DNA from: a virus
Length of the DNA: 64,000 nucleotides
IMG/VR virus record: IMGVR_UViG_3300042554_000984
Span: 1 to 64,000 of that record
Reading direction: 5' to 3' (one strand)
Numbering within the stretch: the stretch's first letter is position 1; every line of letters begins with the position of its first letter. A program made the translations under genes and the position numbers. The notes under the pieces were generated by a model, which saw nothing but the letters and a program-made list of their open reading frames with translations, was not told the origin of the DNA and ran no database searches. Below, piece by piece: positions 7,652 through 15,662 of the stretch.

Positions 7652-7869
7652 ATACCCATTTTGCATTTTCAAAAGTCCGCGGCAACTGTAGCCGGGGCAG
7701 CCTGACCTGCTGTTCGAGTAGCCCCACAGTCTCAACCCAACTTCAACGCATTCGTTGGATTCAACTCCAAATGACCTCAACTTGCCCTCCGGCGGAGTCA
7801 CCGGCTGTACCGGTTTTGGATGTGCCCGCCGGTCACGAGAACTCCTGCTCGCTACATACTTTCAACCCA

Positions 7870-8364
7870 ATGCTTGAGAAACTGCTCCAATCCCTCAACA
7901 AAGCCAACGAATACCTCAACTCTTCGTTGCATTTAAACGCTGTCGAGAAGACATCGAGCGAGCCAACCAGCAGACAATCAAGCCAGTCTCAAGCCAATTA
8001 CAACGACTCCAACGACGATCTCACCGAAGCCCCAATTTCAAAGATACTGAATGTAAACGGGAAGGCAGCAAAGACTCTGGACTTCTCCTCCAACCCCAAC
8101 GACCCCAATGTCAATGTCTTTGGTCTAGGCACATACAGCCTTTCAAATCTCAAGAAGATGACAATCATGGATGCAAAGAAACTTGCGGAAATCATCGCAA
8201 GCGACAATGCAGACTATGGGAGAGTCCTGAAGATGATGTCTGATGTAGAGGGCAAGGACTCATCTGTCTACCTAGCCTACAGGTTGCTTGCATTGGCAGA
8301 GGTACAGCAGTACATGAAGCAGCCTGCCACCAAGAGAAGAATCACCCTGATGAAGAGAGGGTGA
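7870..8364 (+). CDS. hypothetical 164-aa protein
   Basis: The frame is open further upstream (to 7624), but that part includes terminator sequence and has poor composition. ATG 7870 or ATG 7771 is likelier. From 7870 it begins MLEKLLQSLNKANEYLNSSL, has a Ser/Asn/Gln-rich linker, then a helical C-terminal half (KKMTIMDAKKLAEIIASDNA ... RRITLMKRG). Family not recognised. Confidence 0.5.
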   Translation: MLEKLLQSLNKANEYLNSSLHLNAVEKTSSEPTSRQSSQSQANYNDSNDDLTEAPISKILNVNGKAAKTLDFSSNPNDPNVNVFGLGTYSLSNLKKMTIMDAKKLAEIIASDNADYGRVLKMMSDVEGKDSSVYLAYRLLALAEVQQYMKQPATKRRITLMKRG

Positions 8365-8928
8365 CTCTCGCAGTCAACTGCGGAGCAGAGTGTGTGCGAG
8401 GATGTGTGCGAGGGCTTGAGTGATTTCATATTTTGGAATGCGGACCCCCACCTTATATTTTGGAAAATGGTTTTGAAGGAGTGGGGTTTAGGTCTACCGA
8501 ACCTTCGCACAAAAGGGTTCCCATTCCACACTTAAACCCCCGCCCATCCCATAGTCACAACTCAACTCTCCCCGTCGATCCCCGCATATGACTTGGGCAT
8601 CCCCCTCTCTCTCCCAAACCACTTACGGCTTCCCCAAAACACTTACCTAGCCGCCCCCTCTCCCCAAACCACTTATTCCGATCTCTCATTCCAATCTGTC
8701 CTTCCCATACGGCCAGATTTCCCCCAAACTGTCCTTCTCAGACGGCCACTTTTGAAACCTTCGTGAAATCAAATTCCCAAAATTTGCAAAAATCCCTTGG
8801 TACATTTTTGGCCAAAACAGGTCGCACTCCCCTCACCACATATCCCTCTCTCCTTCACCCCTTTCCTAAATATCCCTTGTCATGTTGCGTCTGCATTCTC
8901 TGCATCCCCATCTTCCCTGCACAGCCCC
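8365..8928. other. non-coding spacer with pyrimidine-rich short repeats
   Basis: About 560 nt with no credible gene. CCCAAACCACTTA recurs, with small changes, three times between about 8617 and 8678. CTGTCCTTC(C/T)CA(T/G)ACGGCCA occurs twice between 8696 and 8752. A late-type box lies near the right end. Confidence 0.5.
8866..8873 (+). promoter_or_regulatory. T4-type late promoter box
   Basis: CTAAATAT, 55 nt before ATG 8929 of the ADP-ribosyltransferase gene. Confidence 0.5.
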
Positions 8929-9891
8929 ATGAGAAGTTTCTACGATTTCTCAAAGTCTGTCCCTGTCACTCCTGTCACTCCTGTCAATTTGAAACTTGAC
9001 GAGGCGAGCAGGGTGAAGTCTTCAGAGGACTTGCAGAAATTGGCAAAGAAGATTCGTCCCATCACCGTATGCGACATCTTCTCTGATTCCACTCCCAAGC
9101 GTCTGTATGAATTGATGGACGAGAATCTTTGGCATCAGACACTTGTTTCAAATGGCATCATCTCAAGCAGGGGGTATTCCTACGATTATGATGCTCCTGC
9201 ATGGATGGAAAGGCTCAAGCGTGACATCTGGTCACCCTTTGTTGAATGGTTCGAAGCCGAGGGTGGTTCCAAGCAGGGGATGATTCCCAAGATCGCGGCG
9301 ATGGCCTCATGCAGGAAGAGGGCAGCATGGGCGAACTGGTCGGGAACCGCCTATCGCGGACTCAGCCGAAGCCTTGCACGGATCGCCAAGTACGAGTACA
9401 CCAGCAAGACCGAGGCTGTCGGTGGCAGGACATGGCTTGTGGCAAGTGTCTCCTATCAGAGCAAGTATGCCATTCAGTCATGGACGAGTGAACCTAAGGT
9501 TGCCAAGAACTTTGCCGATGGCGGCATGGATGTTGCCGTGATGTTGCAGATGGACATAAAAAAAGGCGAGGGGTTCCTGTCGCCCGAGGTGAGCAACAGA
9601 TTGGGCAAGCACTACAAGGAGAGCGAGGTGCTGCGAATCGGCAACGCCAAGACGAGGGTGAAGGCTCTGGTTGACATGAGAGACTTGCTGAACGAACTTG
9701 ACGAGATCCTTGGTGTCATGCGTCTTCCCGCATCATGGGATACGATGCCCACGAAGATGCGTAAGCAGGCATGGCCCGAGGCCGTGGCGGCGAAGATGAT
9801 TCGACTTGGATTCTCAAAGTCCTCTGTCGCAAGCCTCATGTCTTCGGGGCATCCATTTTACGCATCGGTGATGAAGAGGGTGCCATGGTAA
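8929..9891 (+). CDS. putative mono-ADP-ribosyltransferase (Alt/ModA-like)
   Basis: 320 residues from ATG 8929 (MRSFYDFSKS...). It contains the R-S-ExE signature of arginine ADP-ribosyltransferases in order: an Arg in AYRGLSRSL (about 141), a Ser strand QSWTSEPKVAKNFA (about 182), and ESE in HYKESEVLRIG (about 230). T4 Alt, ModA and ModB use this fold to modify host RNA polymerase and other proteins, and Alt is packaged in the head. The late-type box upstream and the MRSF-type N-terminus would suit a packaged effector. Substrate unknown. It heads a run of overlapping genes up to 12046. Confidence 0.7.
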   Translation: MRSFYDFSKSVPVTPVTPVNLKLDEASRVKSSEDLQKLAKKIRPITVCDIFSDSTPKRLYELMDENLWHQTLVSNGIISSRGYSYDYDAPAWMERLKRDIWSPFVEWFEAEGGSKQGMIPKIAAMASCRKRAAWANWSGTAYRGLSRSLARIAKYEYTSKTEAVGGRTWLVASVSYQSKYAIQSWTSEPKVAKNFADGGMDVAVMLQMDIKKGEGFLSPEVSNRLGKHYKESEVLRIGNAKTRVKALVDMRDLLNELDEILGVMRLPASWDTMPTKMRKQAWPEAVAAKMIRLGFSKSSVASLMSSGHPFYASVMKRVPW

Positions 9892-10190
9892 ACTTCAAGT
9901 CATACATCAGCGAGGCAAAGGTCAGGATGTCGTGGAAGCGATATGTCATGAAGACTGTTGATGGAAAGATTGCAGATTGGATAGAGGCTGCTTACGAAAG
10001 CAGCAACAAACGATTTGTCATCAAGAAGCACAGACGAAGTTCGACATATGAACTGTTTGACAGACGGCATCCGAGGACATCTTTTGGATCATATGAAACC
10101 CTTGATGCGGCAAAGGAGAGTGCAGAGTGGGCATTGCTGAACGATCCACGGACAGAGTGGCATCCTTCTCTGCGTGAGGGCACGGCATGA
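9885..10190 (+). CDS. putative internal-head protein, 101 aa
   Basis: ATG 9885 overlaps the end of the ADP-ribosyltransferase gene by 7 nt. It begins MVNFKSYISEAKVRM, a close match to the T4 capsid-targeting leader (MKTYQEFIAEA), which the prohead protease removes after Glu. The rest is basic (FVIKKHRRSSTYELFDRRHP), which would suit packaging with DNA. Its C-terminal part (YETLDAAKESAEWALLND) is helical. Internal-head location is inferred from the leader. Confidence 0.6.
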   Translation: MVNFKSYISEAKVRMSWKRYVMKTVDGKIADWIEAAYESSNKRFVIKKHRRSSTYELFDRRHPRTSFGSYETLDAAKESAEWALLNDPRTEWHPSLREGTA

Positions 10191-10927
10191 AGTCTTTCCG
10201 TGGCCACATCACCGAGGTGTTCGACACGACACACTCATGGGAGCCTGTGTCCACGGGAGGCAACCATTGGGTCTATCGCTTTGCCTTGGCAAAGGTTCGC
10301 CGTGGTTTGTTCCTTCCTGCTCCCCTGCGTGGCGAGGAGATCGTCAAGTTCTACGAAAAGCAGGGAATGAGAATCACGGGCAAGGATGGGCAGAACCGTC
10401 CCTTGGTAAACGGCAAGGACATTGCAAGCACTCCTCTTGCGGGTGCGATGTACGAGGTTGGCTTTCGTTCATTGGGACACAACATGGAGAAGTATTCCGA
10501 GTTGTTCAAGCGTTCCAACCTTGGCGGCAACGACAAGTATCTCCTGTGGGAAATAGACTTTGCACGAAACGATTCGATGCTCAAGTGGTCAAACGGAAAC
10601 TGGCAATGGGACTATGAATCGAATTCAGGGGGTTCTGACGAGGATCTTGGAATCATGGGAGGCGGCGATGCTGCTGCCATACTGTCCACGGTGGTCGCCA
10701 TCGCCAAGGAATTCGTCGCCAAGGTCAAGCCCATGGGAATTCTCCTTGGCACGAAGATGGACGCAAAGGGAGCAAGGAGCCGAATCTATGCTGGCCTTGC
10801 AAGCAGAAACAATGCACGGATGATTCCCATTCCCTACTCGCCAAGGTCAGGCATGGGCAATGCGAACATGCTGTGGTTTGGCAAGGACAAGGACTTCCAG
10901 CCCGTCAGCAAGGAAGGCAAGCCATGA
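10187..10927 (+). CDS. putative internal-head protein, 246 aa
   Basis: Begins MKSFRGHITEVFDTTH, a capsid-targeting-like leader. The middle carries Gly-rich GIMGGGDAAAILSTVVAIAK, and the later segment LLGTKMDAKGARSRIYAGLA resembles a repeated domain of T4-like hypothetical proteins with a conserved SR-Y pattern. It is coupled by 4-nt overlaps to both neighbours. Function unknown. Confidence 0.6.
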   Translation: MKSFRGHITEVFDTTHSWEPVSTGGNHWVYRFALAKVRRGLFLPAPLRGEEIVKFYEKQGMRITGKDGQNRPLVNGKDIASTPLAGAMYEVGFRSLGHNMEKYSELFKRSNLGGNDKYLLWEIDFARNDSMLKWSNGNWQWDYESNSGGSDEDLGIMGGGDAAAILSTVVAIAKEFVAKVKPMGILLGTKMDAKGARSRIYAGLASRNNARMIPIPYSPRSGMGNANMLWFGKDKDFQPVSKEGKP

Positions 10928-11571
10928 AGTCATTCATCGCATTCATCAGCGAGGCACAGTCCTTCGCACAATGGGTTGCACGGAATGCCGAGAAGCGCAA
11001 GGCACCCGCATCGGGTTCTCCCCGCAGTTCCTTCCCGTGGATGCAGAATGCCAACATGGTTCCCGGTTGGTGGCATCCGACCAAGCAATGGTTCACTTTC
11101 GCCCACGGCAAGCAGGGCTACCATGTCACGCATCTTGTGAACAACCTCTCAAAGTTCGGCATTTCCGAAAAGGAGTTGATGGCTGCTGCGGCGAAGGAAG
11201 CGCAGAGGCCATATTGGGACAACGAATTGAGAAAGCAACGGGGACACAATCTTGTCGATGCCGAGCGGGTGATCCACATGATCAAGAACGAGAACATCGA
11301 CAACTCCTATCCGATCATGGCACTAGCCTACAAGCGTGGATGGCTCAAGGCATACGGCGGGAAGTTCCACACCGGCGACCGTGGCGGCGCAATCGAAGGT
11401 TCCGACAAGAAGAGCATCAAGGCCGCGATCCGCGAGATAGAGCAGGCGGCATCCATGGCAGGAATCGATGACATCCGTATCGATGCAACGGAGCGGTCAA
11501 ACACCACATACGAGCCAAAGTTCTTCGTTCTGGATTCAAAGTTCAAGCGTGATGGATACATGAGGCAATGA
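10924..11571 (+). CDS. putative internal-head protein, 215 aa
   Basis: Begins MKSFIAFISEAQSFAQW, the best match here to the T4 leader MKTYQEFIAEA, with a Glu at the expected cleavage position. The body is basic, with segments such as MVPGWWHPTKQWFTFAHGKQ and KKSIKAAIREIEQAASMAGI. The start is fixed by the ATGA overlap with the gene before. No enzyme motif seen. Confidence 0.6.
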   Translation: MKSFIAFISEAQSFAQWVARNAEKRKAPASGSPRSSFPWMQNANMVPGWWHPTKQWFTFAHGKQGYHVTHLVNNLSKFGISEKELMAAAAKEAQRPYWDNELRKQRGHNLVDAERVIHMIKNENIDNSYPIMALAYKRGWLKAYGGKFHTGDRGGAIEGSDKKSIKAAIREIEQAASMAGIDDIRIDATERSNTTYEPKFFVLDSKFKRDGYMRQ

Positions 11572-11572
11572 C

Positions 11573-12046
11573 ATGAGCAACCACTTTTCACAACTTCGTT
11601 TCTCTCCCGTCAGCAAGAGGAAGGTTCTGTATTCCTTCTATGACCTGACCATCCGCCCGATGCGGACCATGCCGCCATTCTCCTACGGTGTCAACAACAT
11701 CGAAGGGCTCCGTGTCGTTACGATGACACCCGATGGCAAGGAGACTTCCAACACAGCATCCAAGGGAGACATCATCATGAGCGGGGTAAGCCGCGAGAAG
11801 TATGTCATCCGTGGGGCGAAGTTCGGGAAGTTGTATGTGGGCACCATCGGTTCCACCGTATATCCCGAGCAGTCACCGAGGATGGTCGCAAGGTATGACG
11901 GTCCCAATGTCACATTCAAGGCTCCGTGGGGCGAGGACATGGTTGCCAAGAAGGGCGACTACATCGTCCGCGAGGGCGATGGTGCAGGATTCTACCGTGT
12001 GGCCAAGGCCGAATTCGAGAAGACCTACAACCCTCTGCCGAAATAA
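11573..12046 (+). CDS. hypothetical 157-aa protein
   Basis: Begins MSNHFSQLRFSPVSKRKVLY. The C-terminal half (GVSREKYVIRGAKFGKLY, then KKGDYIVREGDGAGFYRVAK) resembles small phage domains that end in a GDYxVxxGxxxFYRV strand set. It begins 1 nt after the previous stop and is last in the 8929-12046 gene run. Function unknown. Confidence 0.6.
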   Translation: MSNHFSQLRFSPVSKRKVLYSFYDLTIRPMRTMPPFSYGVNNIEGLRVVTMTPDGKETSNTASKGDIIMSGVSREKYVIRGAKFGKLYVGTIGSTVYPEQSPRMVARYDGPNVTFKAPWGEDMVAKKGDYIVREGDGAGFYRVAKAEFEKTYNPLPK

Positions 12047-12049
12047 ATA
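12042..12049 (+). promoter_or_regulatory. T4-type late promoter box
   Basis: AATAAATA overlapping the preceding stop codon. An AGGAGA Shine-Dalgarno lies between it and ATG 12068. Confidence 0.6.
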
Positions 12050-12067
12050 CAAAAACAGGAGAACGCC

Positions 12068-12544
12068 ATGGGATTCAACGACAACTGGGACGGAGTGAAG
12101 CGCATCGACCTCAACGAAAAGTTGATCGGCAAGCAGCACAAACTTGACTTCAACAAGGACGGCAAGTTGACCAAGACCGACTTCGACATCCTCAAGGGAA
12201 TCCGCAAGGATGCCGAGAAGAAGAAGGACAAGAAGGAGTCCGTCGAAGAAGTCGATGAGGCCACGAATCAGGCACCGAGACTGCCGCACTTCACCGACCT
12301 GAAGGACTTCGCTGCCAATGTCCGAAAGACAGCAATGACAGTCAAGTCTTCGGACATGCAGAACTATCTCCTGCAAGTCTCGGGTTCACTTGCTCATGCC
12401 GGTCAGCAGCAGGCATATTTCTTTGAAGGACTCATCAGTTCCCTTACGGACATTCACCGCAAGACCATGAGTCCTTCCAAGCACGGCAACATGGAAATAC
12501 TGAAAGACCTTGAGATGGTGATCAAGGAACTCAAGAAGTATTGA
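12068..12544 (+). CDS. EF-hand-containing protein, 158 aa
   Basis: Residues ~27-39 read DFNKDGKLTKTDF, a near-canonical EF-hand calcium loop, preceded by an IGKQHKL helix. A Lys/Glu-rich linker (DAEKKKDKKESVEEVDEA) follows, then a helical C-terminal domain. The linker ending in EVDEA resembles prohead-protease-type cleavage regions in other genes here. Late box and good Shine-Dalgarno. Possibly a virion or head-core protein. Confidence 0.6.
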   Translation: MGFNDNWDGVKRIDLNEKLIGKQHKLDFNKDGKLTKTDFDILKGIRKDAEKKKDKKESVEEVDEATNQAPRLPHFTDLKDFAANVRKTAMTVKSSDMQNYLLQVSGSLAHAGQQQAYFFEGLISSLTDIHRKTMSPSKHGNMEILKDLEMVIKELKKY

Positions 12545-12575
12545 AATAGGCATTCGTGGGGTTGCGACATTTGAC

Positions 12576-12603
12576 TTGCATTCGGCGGTTCATGCTGTAT
12601 ACT
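12576..12603 (+). promoter_or_regulatory. sigma70-type promoter
   Basis: TTGCAT (12576-12581), 16-nt spacer, TATACT (12598-12603). A TTGACT at 12571 also exists, but its spacing would be 21. Confidence 0.5.
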
Positions 12604-12629
12604 TGTCGCAACCATCAAGGACAAACACC

Positions 12630-12812
12630 ATGCAGAAAGCGGAAAATACGATTCAGCGGCTCCTTGCCCTGCGAGACAAGTACGAGTACAACGACGATAT
12701 TCGTGATGTGTGCAATCTCGCGATTTCTCAACTTCAGATGTTCGTCAAGGAAGATCGAAACACGATTGATCGTTTCTTCTTCCGTGGATGGGGAAAGGGA
12801 AAGGACGAGTGA
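12630..12812 (+). CDS. hypothetical 60-aa helical protein
   Basis: Begins MQKAENTIQRLLALRDKYEY and is predicted largely alpha-helical, ending FFFRGWGKGKDE. It has its own early-type promoter and is coupled by TGATG to the next gene. The Shine-Dalgarno (AAGGA) is modest. No family recognised. Confidence 0.6.
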   Translation: MQKAENTIQRLLALRDKYEYNDDIRDVCNLAISQLQMFVKEDRNTIDRFFFRGWGKGKDE

Positions 12813-13066
12813 TGATGGATATTGCAAGATATCGCTTCCTGTCCAATGGGACGGGACCGTGTGTGAGGCTGACGAGGGAAGAGCAAGAGCAGGGATGGCA
12901 TTGGTGTTGGGAGTGGGATGACATGCTTGTCGGTCCCCACATGGCCGAGGCTTTCTCATGCACCTGTGGCGTGAAGAATCTTGAGGAGTGGAAGAACTCC
13001 CCCGAGGGAAAGAAGTTCGAAGAGGAACAGTTCAAGTGCGAACCCTTGGACGGTGGAACTTTCTGA
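12812..13066 (+). CDS. hypothetical 84-aa protein
   Basis: Starts at ATG 12812 (or 12815) overlapping the previous stop. Trp-rich centre (QGWHWCWEWDDMLVG) and a CTC pair in FSCTCGVKNLEEW. The C-terminus is charged (GKKFEEEQFKC). With Cys and His present, a small metal-binding fold is possible. Overlaps the next gene by 14 nt. Confidence 0.55.
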   Translation: MMDIARYRFLSNGTGPCVRLTREEQEQGWHWCWEWDDMLVGPHMAEAFSCTCGVKNLEEWKNSPEGKKFEEEQFKCEPLDGGTF

Positions 13067-13277
13067 TTTCCTAAACACTTGGGTGAAAGAACCCGAGCGA
13101 AGAAACATCCGCACCGTAAACTTCAAGATCGAAGGCGGTATCTCTGCAACTCTCGCAAGCAACATGATGATCCGTGAGAGCAACCGTGCCAAGGCTGAGG
13201 GATGGGAACAGGTATTGCTTGAAGTCCACACCAAGAACAACACATTTCAGTTGACCCTGACGGGCATCAAGTACTGA
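13053..13277 (+). CDS. hypothetical 74-aa protein
   Basis: The likely start is GTG 13053 inside the end of the previous gene; upstream in-frame codons are poor and shadow that gene. The body (NIRTVNFKIEGGISATLASN ... EQVLLEVHTKNNTFQLTLTG) looks like a small alpha/beta fold. It ends back-to-back with the convergent gene at 13278. Start uncertain. Confidence 0.5.
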   Translation: MELSDFLNTWVKEPERRNIRTVNFKIEGGISATLASNMMIRESNRAKAEGWEQVLLEVHTKNNTFQLTLTGIKY

Positions 13278-14555
13278 TTACTTGACGCAGCCCCAGAAAA
13301 GGTCTGCGCCAGCCTTGCTTGTTATGTCTATGCCCTTTTTGGCGGTAGTCTTTGACTTCGAACCCTCAACACGGGGAGCGATGGCAAAGGTCACTCTTGC
13401 CTTCTTGCTCTCTATTGTGCAAGACACATCAAATACGGACATTGATCTAGCCTGACGGTTTATGTCGGTTGCCTTTGTCGGAGTTGAGTGTACTTGTGTT
13501 ATCTTTCCGATTTCTAGGTTTCCTGATGTTGCAGGGAACGGTTTCATGCTATAGATGTACTGTTGACCGTTCACCTTGATCGTCTTGCTTGATGTGTTGA
13601 AGTCCACGGCTCCTGTCTTGGCAAGATTCGACAGGACTTTCTCTTCCATGTAGACGGGCTTCCCTACCTTTATATCGTTTATGGATGCCGCTTGGATTCT
13701 TATCCTTCTTTTCAGGGCAACCGTGGTTTCGCTCAATGATCCTCGCTTGAGGCGAACCTCCATCTCTCTCGCAGAATCATCCATCTTGTCAAGTGAGGAA
13801 ATCGATGGGACTGTTCCGCCAACAAACCACGAAGGAAGTTTGGCACCAGAGTAAAGAAGCCCGATGTTTTCAATATAGACAAAGTGGTCACCGCCATTCT
13901 TTGCAAGACCTTGCAAAGTTGCCCAGTAACTGTCTAGGGTGATTCTCCACTTTTCGCCGCTTTCCTGTGTCGTGTACTTCTTCAGTATTGGATTCCATAT
14001 TTCCTTTGTGACCCAGAAGTGTATGTTTCCCGAGATAGTGGATTGATCGTTCATCCACTTTCCGATAGTCGGCAACATGACATCAAGTCTGGCTTCCACG
14101 GTTGTCAACTTCTTGAGTACCGACTTTCGGTTTATCTCACTCATGGAGTTCCACTTGCCAAGGGACACCTCTGTGGGGCTCCACTTCTTGTTGTTTCGAT
14201 TGAGAGTGATGCTGACTCCCTGTGCTTCTTCTTTCTTCACTTCGATCACGATAGGATCGCTGAGTCTCTTTCCGTTCTTGTCTAGTTTGTAGATTGTAAT
14301 GTCAGGCTGTACAGAACCAATTCCCTTGTCTCCTCCACCTTGAGAGAAATTGCTTACGACCTCTATCTTTCCCTGAAGATGCGAAGGCATTTCCTTGAGA
14401 AGTGCCTTGGCTATTTTGTTCTGCAACACACCGCCAGCCTGCCCACGAATCGACTTCTGCGGAGCCTTGGCTTCGAGGAACATACGGGCAGCAGGGGACA
14501 GCAGAGGAGAACTCTCGTCCAGATGGATGAACTGTTTTAGGGTTAGTGGCTTCAT
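13278..14555 (-). CDS. putative PD-(D/E)XK nuclease-like protein
   Basis: 425 residues. PD at 84-85 (SVQPDITIYK) and E105-V-K107 (PIVIEVKKEE) have the spacing and flanking strands of a PD-(D/E)XK nuclease core. A long C-terminal region of unknown type follows (SSLDKMDDSAREMEVRLKRG ...). The N-terminus (MKPLTLKQFIHLDESS) loosely resembles the capsid-targeting leaders. It is the only leftward gene in this stretch apart from 15022-15596. A late box lies 6 nt before its ATG, so its mRNA should be leaderless. The nuclease call rests on motif spacing only. Confidence 0.6.
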   Translation of the reverse strand: MKPLTLKQFIHLDESSPLLSPAARMFLEAKAPQKSIRGQAGGVLQNKIAKALLKEMPSHLQGKIEVVSNFSQGGGDKGIGSVQPDITIYKLDKNGKRLSDPIVIEVKKEEAQGVSITLNRNNKKWSPTEVSLGKWNSMSEINRKSVLKKLTTVEARLDVMLPTIGKWMNDQSTISGNIHFWVTKEIWNPILKKYTTQESGEKWRITLDSYWATLQGLAKNGGDHFVYIENIGLLYSGAKLPSWFVGGTVPSISSLDKMDDSAREMEVRLKRGSLSETTVALKRRIRIQAASINDIKVGKPVYMEEKVLSNLAKTGAVDFNTSSKTIKVNGQQYIYSMKPFPATSGNLEIGKITQVHSTPTKATDINRQARSMSVFDVSCTIESKKARVTFAIAPRVEGSKSKTTAKKGIDITSKAGADLFWGCVK

Positions 14556-14556
14556 G

Positions 14557-14584
14557 CTCGGTATTTATCTAAATAAAAACCGAG
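14557..14584. promoter_or_regulatory. bidirectional late promoter within an inverted repeat
   Basis: GATAAATA on the minus strand (14569-14562) faces ATG 14555, and CTAAATAA on the plus strand (14569-14576) faces ATG 14594. The arms CTCGGT (14557-14562) and ACCGAG (14579-14584) make it an imperfect palindrome. Confidence 0.65.
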
Positions 14585-14593
14585 GATACCCCC

Positions 14594-14851
14594 ATGAAGA
14601 GTTTCAAGAAACTTAAGGAAGAGTTGGCAGGCCGTGTTCAGGTTCACTACGGATCGAAGGACGGCTTTGGTAAGGATGTCAAGATCATCGCCACGGTTCC
14701 CCCGATGACTGAACCTGCCATCGAAAACAAGTACGACCTCATGCGAAAAATTGAAAAGTACATCAAAGACATGAAGACAAAGGGGTTGATCAAGGGGAAT
14801 GGCTACAAAATCGTATACCCACATGACCCACAATGGCGTGGGAGTAAGTGA
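14594..14851 (+). CDS. hypothetical 85-aa protein
   Basis: Begins MKSFKKLKEELAGRVQVHYG, like several late accessory proteins with an MxxFxxxxxE leader. Ends NGYKIVYPHDPQWRGSK. A GAGG Shine-Dalgarno lies in the 18-nt gap after the late box. Small alpha/beta protein, function unknown. Confidence 0.6.
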   Translation: MKSFKKLKEELAGRVQVHYGSKDGFGKDVKIIATVPPMTEPAIENKYDLMRKIEKYIKDMKTKGLIKGNGYKIVYPHDPQWRGSK

Positions 14852-14857
14852 GCAAAC

Positions 14858-15025
14858 ATGGGAAGAGAGCGTAAGGGAAAGATGGACAAGGGGGGCAAGA
14901 AGCCCGGACTTTCGTTGCAGGGACTGCCGAAGATTTATCCACCCAATGGTCAACCCATAAGCAAGGAACTTCGTGCTTGGGCAGAGCGGAAGATTGCCGC
15001 CAACAAGGCAGCAGGCAAGCGTTAA
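14858..15025 (+). CDS. 55-aa basic protein
   Basis: ATG 14858 to TAA 15025; begins MGRERKGKMDKGGKKPGLSL and ends AERKIAANKAAGKR. Strongly Lys/Arg-rich, so possibly nucleic-acid-binding. It follows the 85-aa gene by 6 nt. Its stop shares the palindrome TTAA with the stop of the convergent gene, so the two genes overlap by 4 nt. Confidence 0.5.
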   Translation: MGRERKGKMDKGGKKPGLSLQGLPKIYPPNGQPISKELRAWAERKIAANKAAGKR

Positions 15026-15321
15026 CGGTAGCGGACGATCAGGGTCTTCTGCCAGATCGACCAAGTGACCTTCTCGTCATCGCCAACGATGTCCGAGAGA
15101 AGTTGCTCCACTTTTTGCCGAGCAGACTTGCGTAGTTCTGAATCGTCCTGCCGTTGCGAGTCACCAATTGGAATCTGTCCGTTGAGTCCCTGTATCAGGT
15201 TGAAGTCGGGTGCATTCCTGAATTCAGGTATCTCCATCATTAGCCAACTAATGTCATAGGTCTTGATGACATCGGGACACATGAGCATCAGGCTCGTAAG
15301 CAGGACGGGAAGAATCTGCAT
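15022..15321 (-). CDS. hypothetical 99-aa protein
   Basis: ATG 15321 overlaps the upstream stop as TGATG. Hydrophobic N-terminus (MQILPVLLTSLMLMCPDVIK), then a polar middle (QIPIGDSQRQDDSELRKSAR) and a strand-rich end (TWSIWQKTLIVRYR). The size and late context would fit a baseplate or tail component, but I see no firm family match. Confidence 0.6.
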   Translation of the reverse strand: MQILPVLLTSLMLMCPDVIKTYDISWLMMEIPEFRNAPDFNLIQGLNGQIPIGDSQRQDDSELRKSARQKVEQLLSDIVGDDEKVTWSIWQKTLIVRYR

Positions 15322-15596
15322 CAGTATTGCTCCGAATAGGGCTTGGCCCATGACAGGGCGATGATGTCCTCTATGCCTAGAGGATTTGCGATCCTACGCA
15401 GCACACCCTTTTCCGTGGATGTTGGCTCTCCCGGCGTACCATTACGCATGGCACGGACGCACTTTTCAAGTGTTGCCTCGTCCAAGGATTTCAAAATTTC
15501 AAGGTATTCCTCGGGAATCGAAGCGGATTCGGGGACAGCCTCGTAGGCAATTTCAATCGGAGGCATTGAGATGTTTCCGTATCGGAATCTTGGCAT
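15321..15596 (-). CDS. hypothetical 91-aa protein
   Basis: ATG 15596 is chosen because GAGGAGA lies at the right distance and upstream codons are poor. Begins MPRFRYGNISMPPIEIAYEA; the rest is helical (EEYLEILKSLDEATLEKCVR). A baseplate or small structural role is possible given coupling to the next gene. Confidence 0.6.
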   Translation of the reverse strand: MPRFRYGNISMPPIEIAYEAVPESASIPEEYLEILKSLDEATLEKCVRAMRNGTPGEPTSTEKGVLRRIANPLGIEDIIALSWAKPYSEQY

Positions 15597-15610
15597 GGAA
15601 GTCTCCTCTG

Positions 15611-15645
15611 TATCTATGGGGGCAGGCGAATTTGAGGAATAGATA
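15611..15645. promoter_or_regulatory. possible divergent variant late boxes
   Basis: CCCATAGATA on the minus strand (15620-15611) and AATAGATA on the plus strand (15638-15645) differ from the late consensus at one base (G for A). They face the two divergent genes here. Confidence 0.35.
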
Positions 15646-15662
15646 CAGTAGAGGAATTCCCC

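Noticed and set aside
12571-12603. TTGACT at 12571 as the -35 for TATACT at 12598
   Set aside because: The spacer would be 21 nt; TTGCAT at 12576 gives 16.
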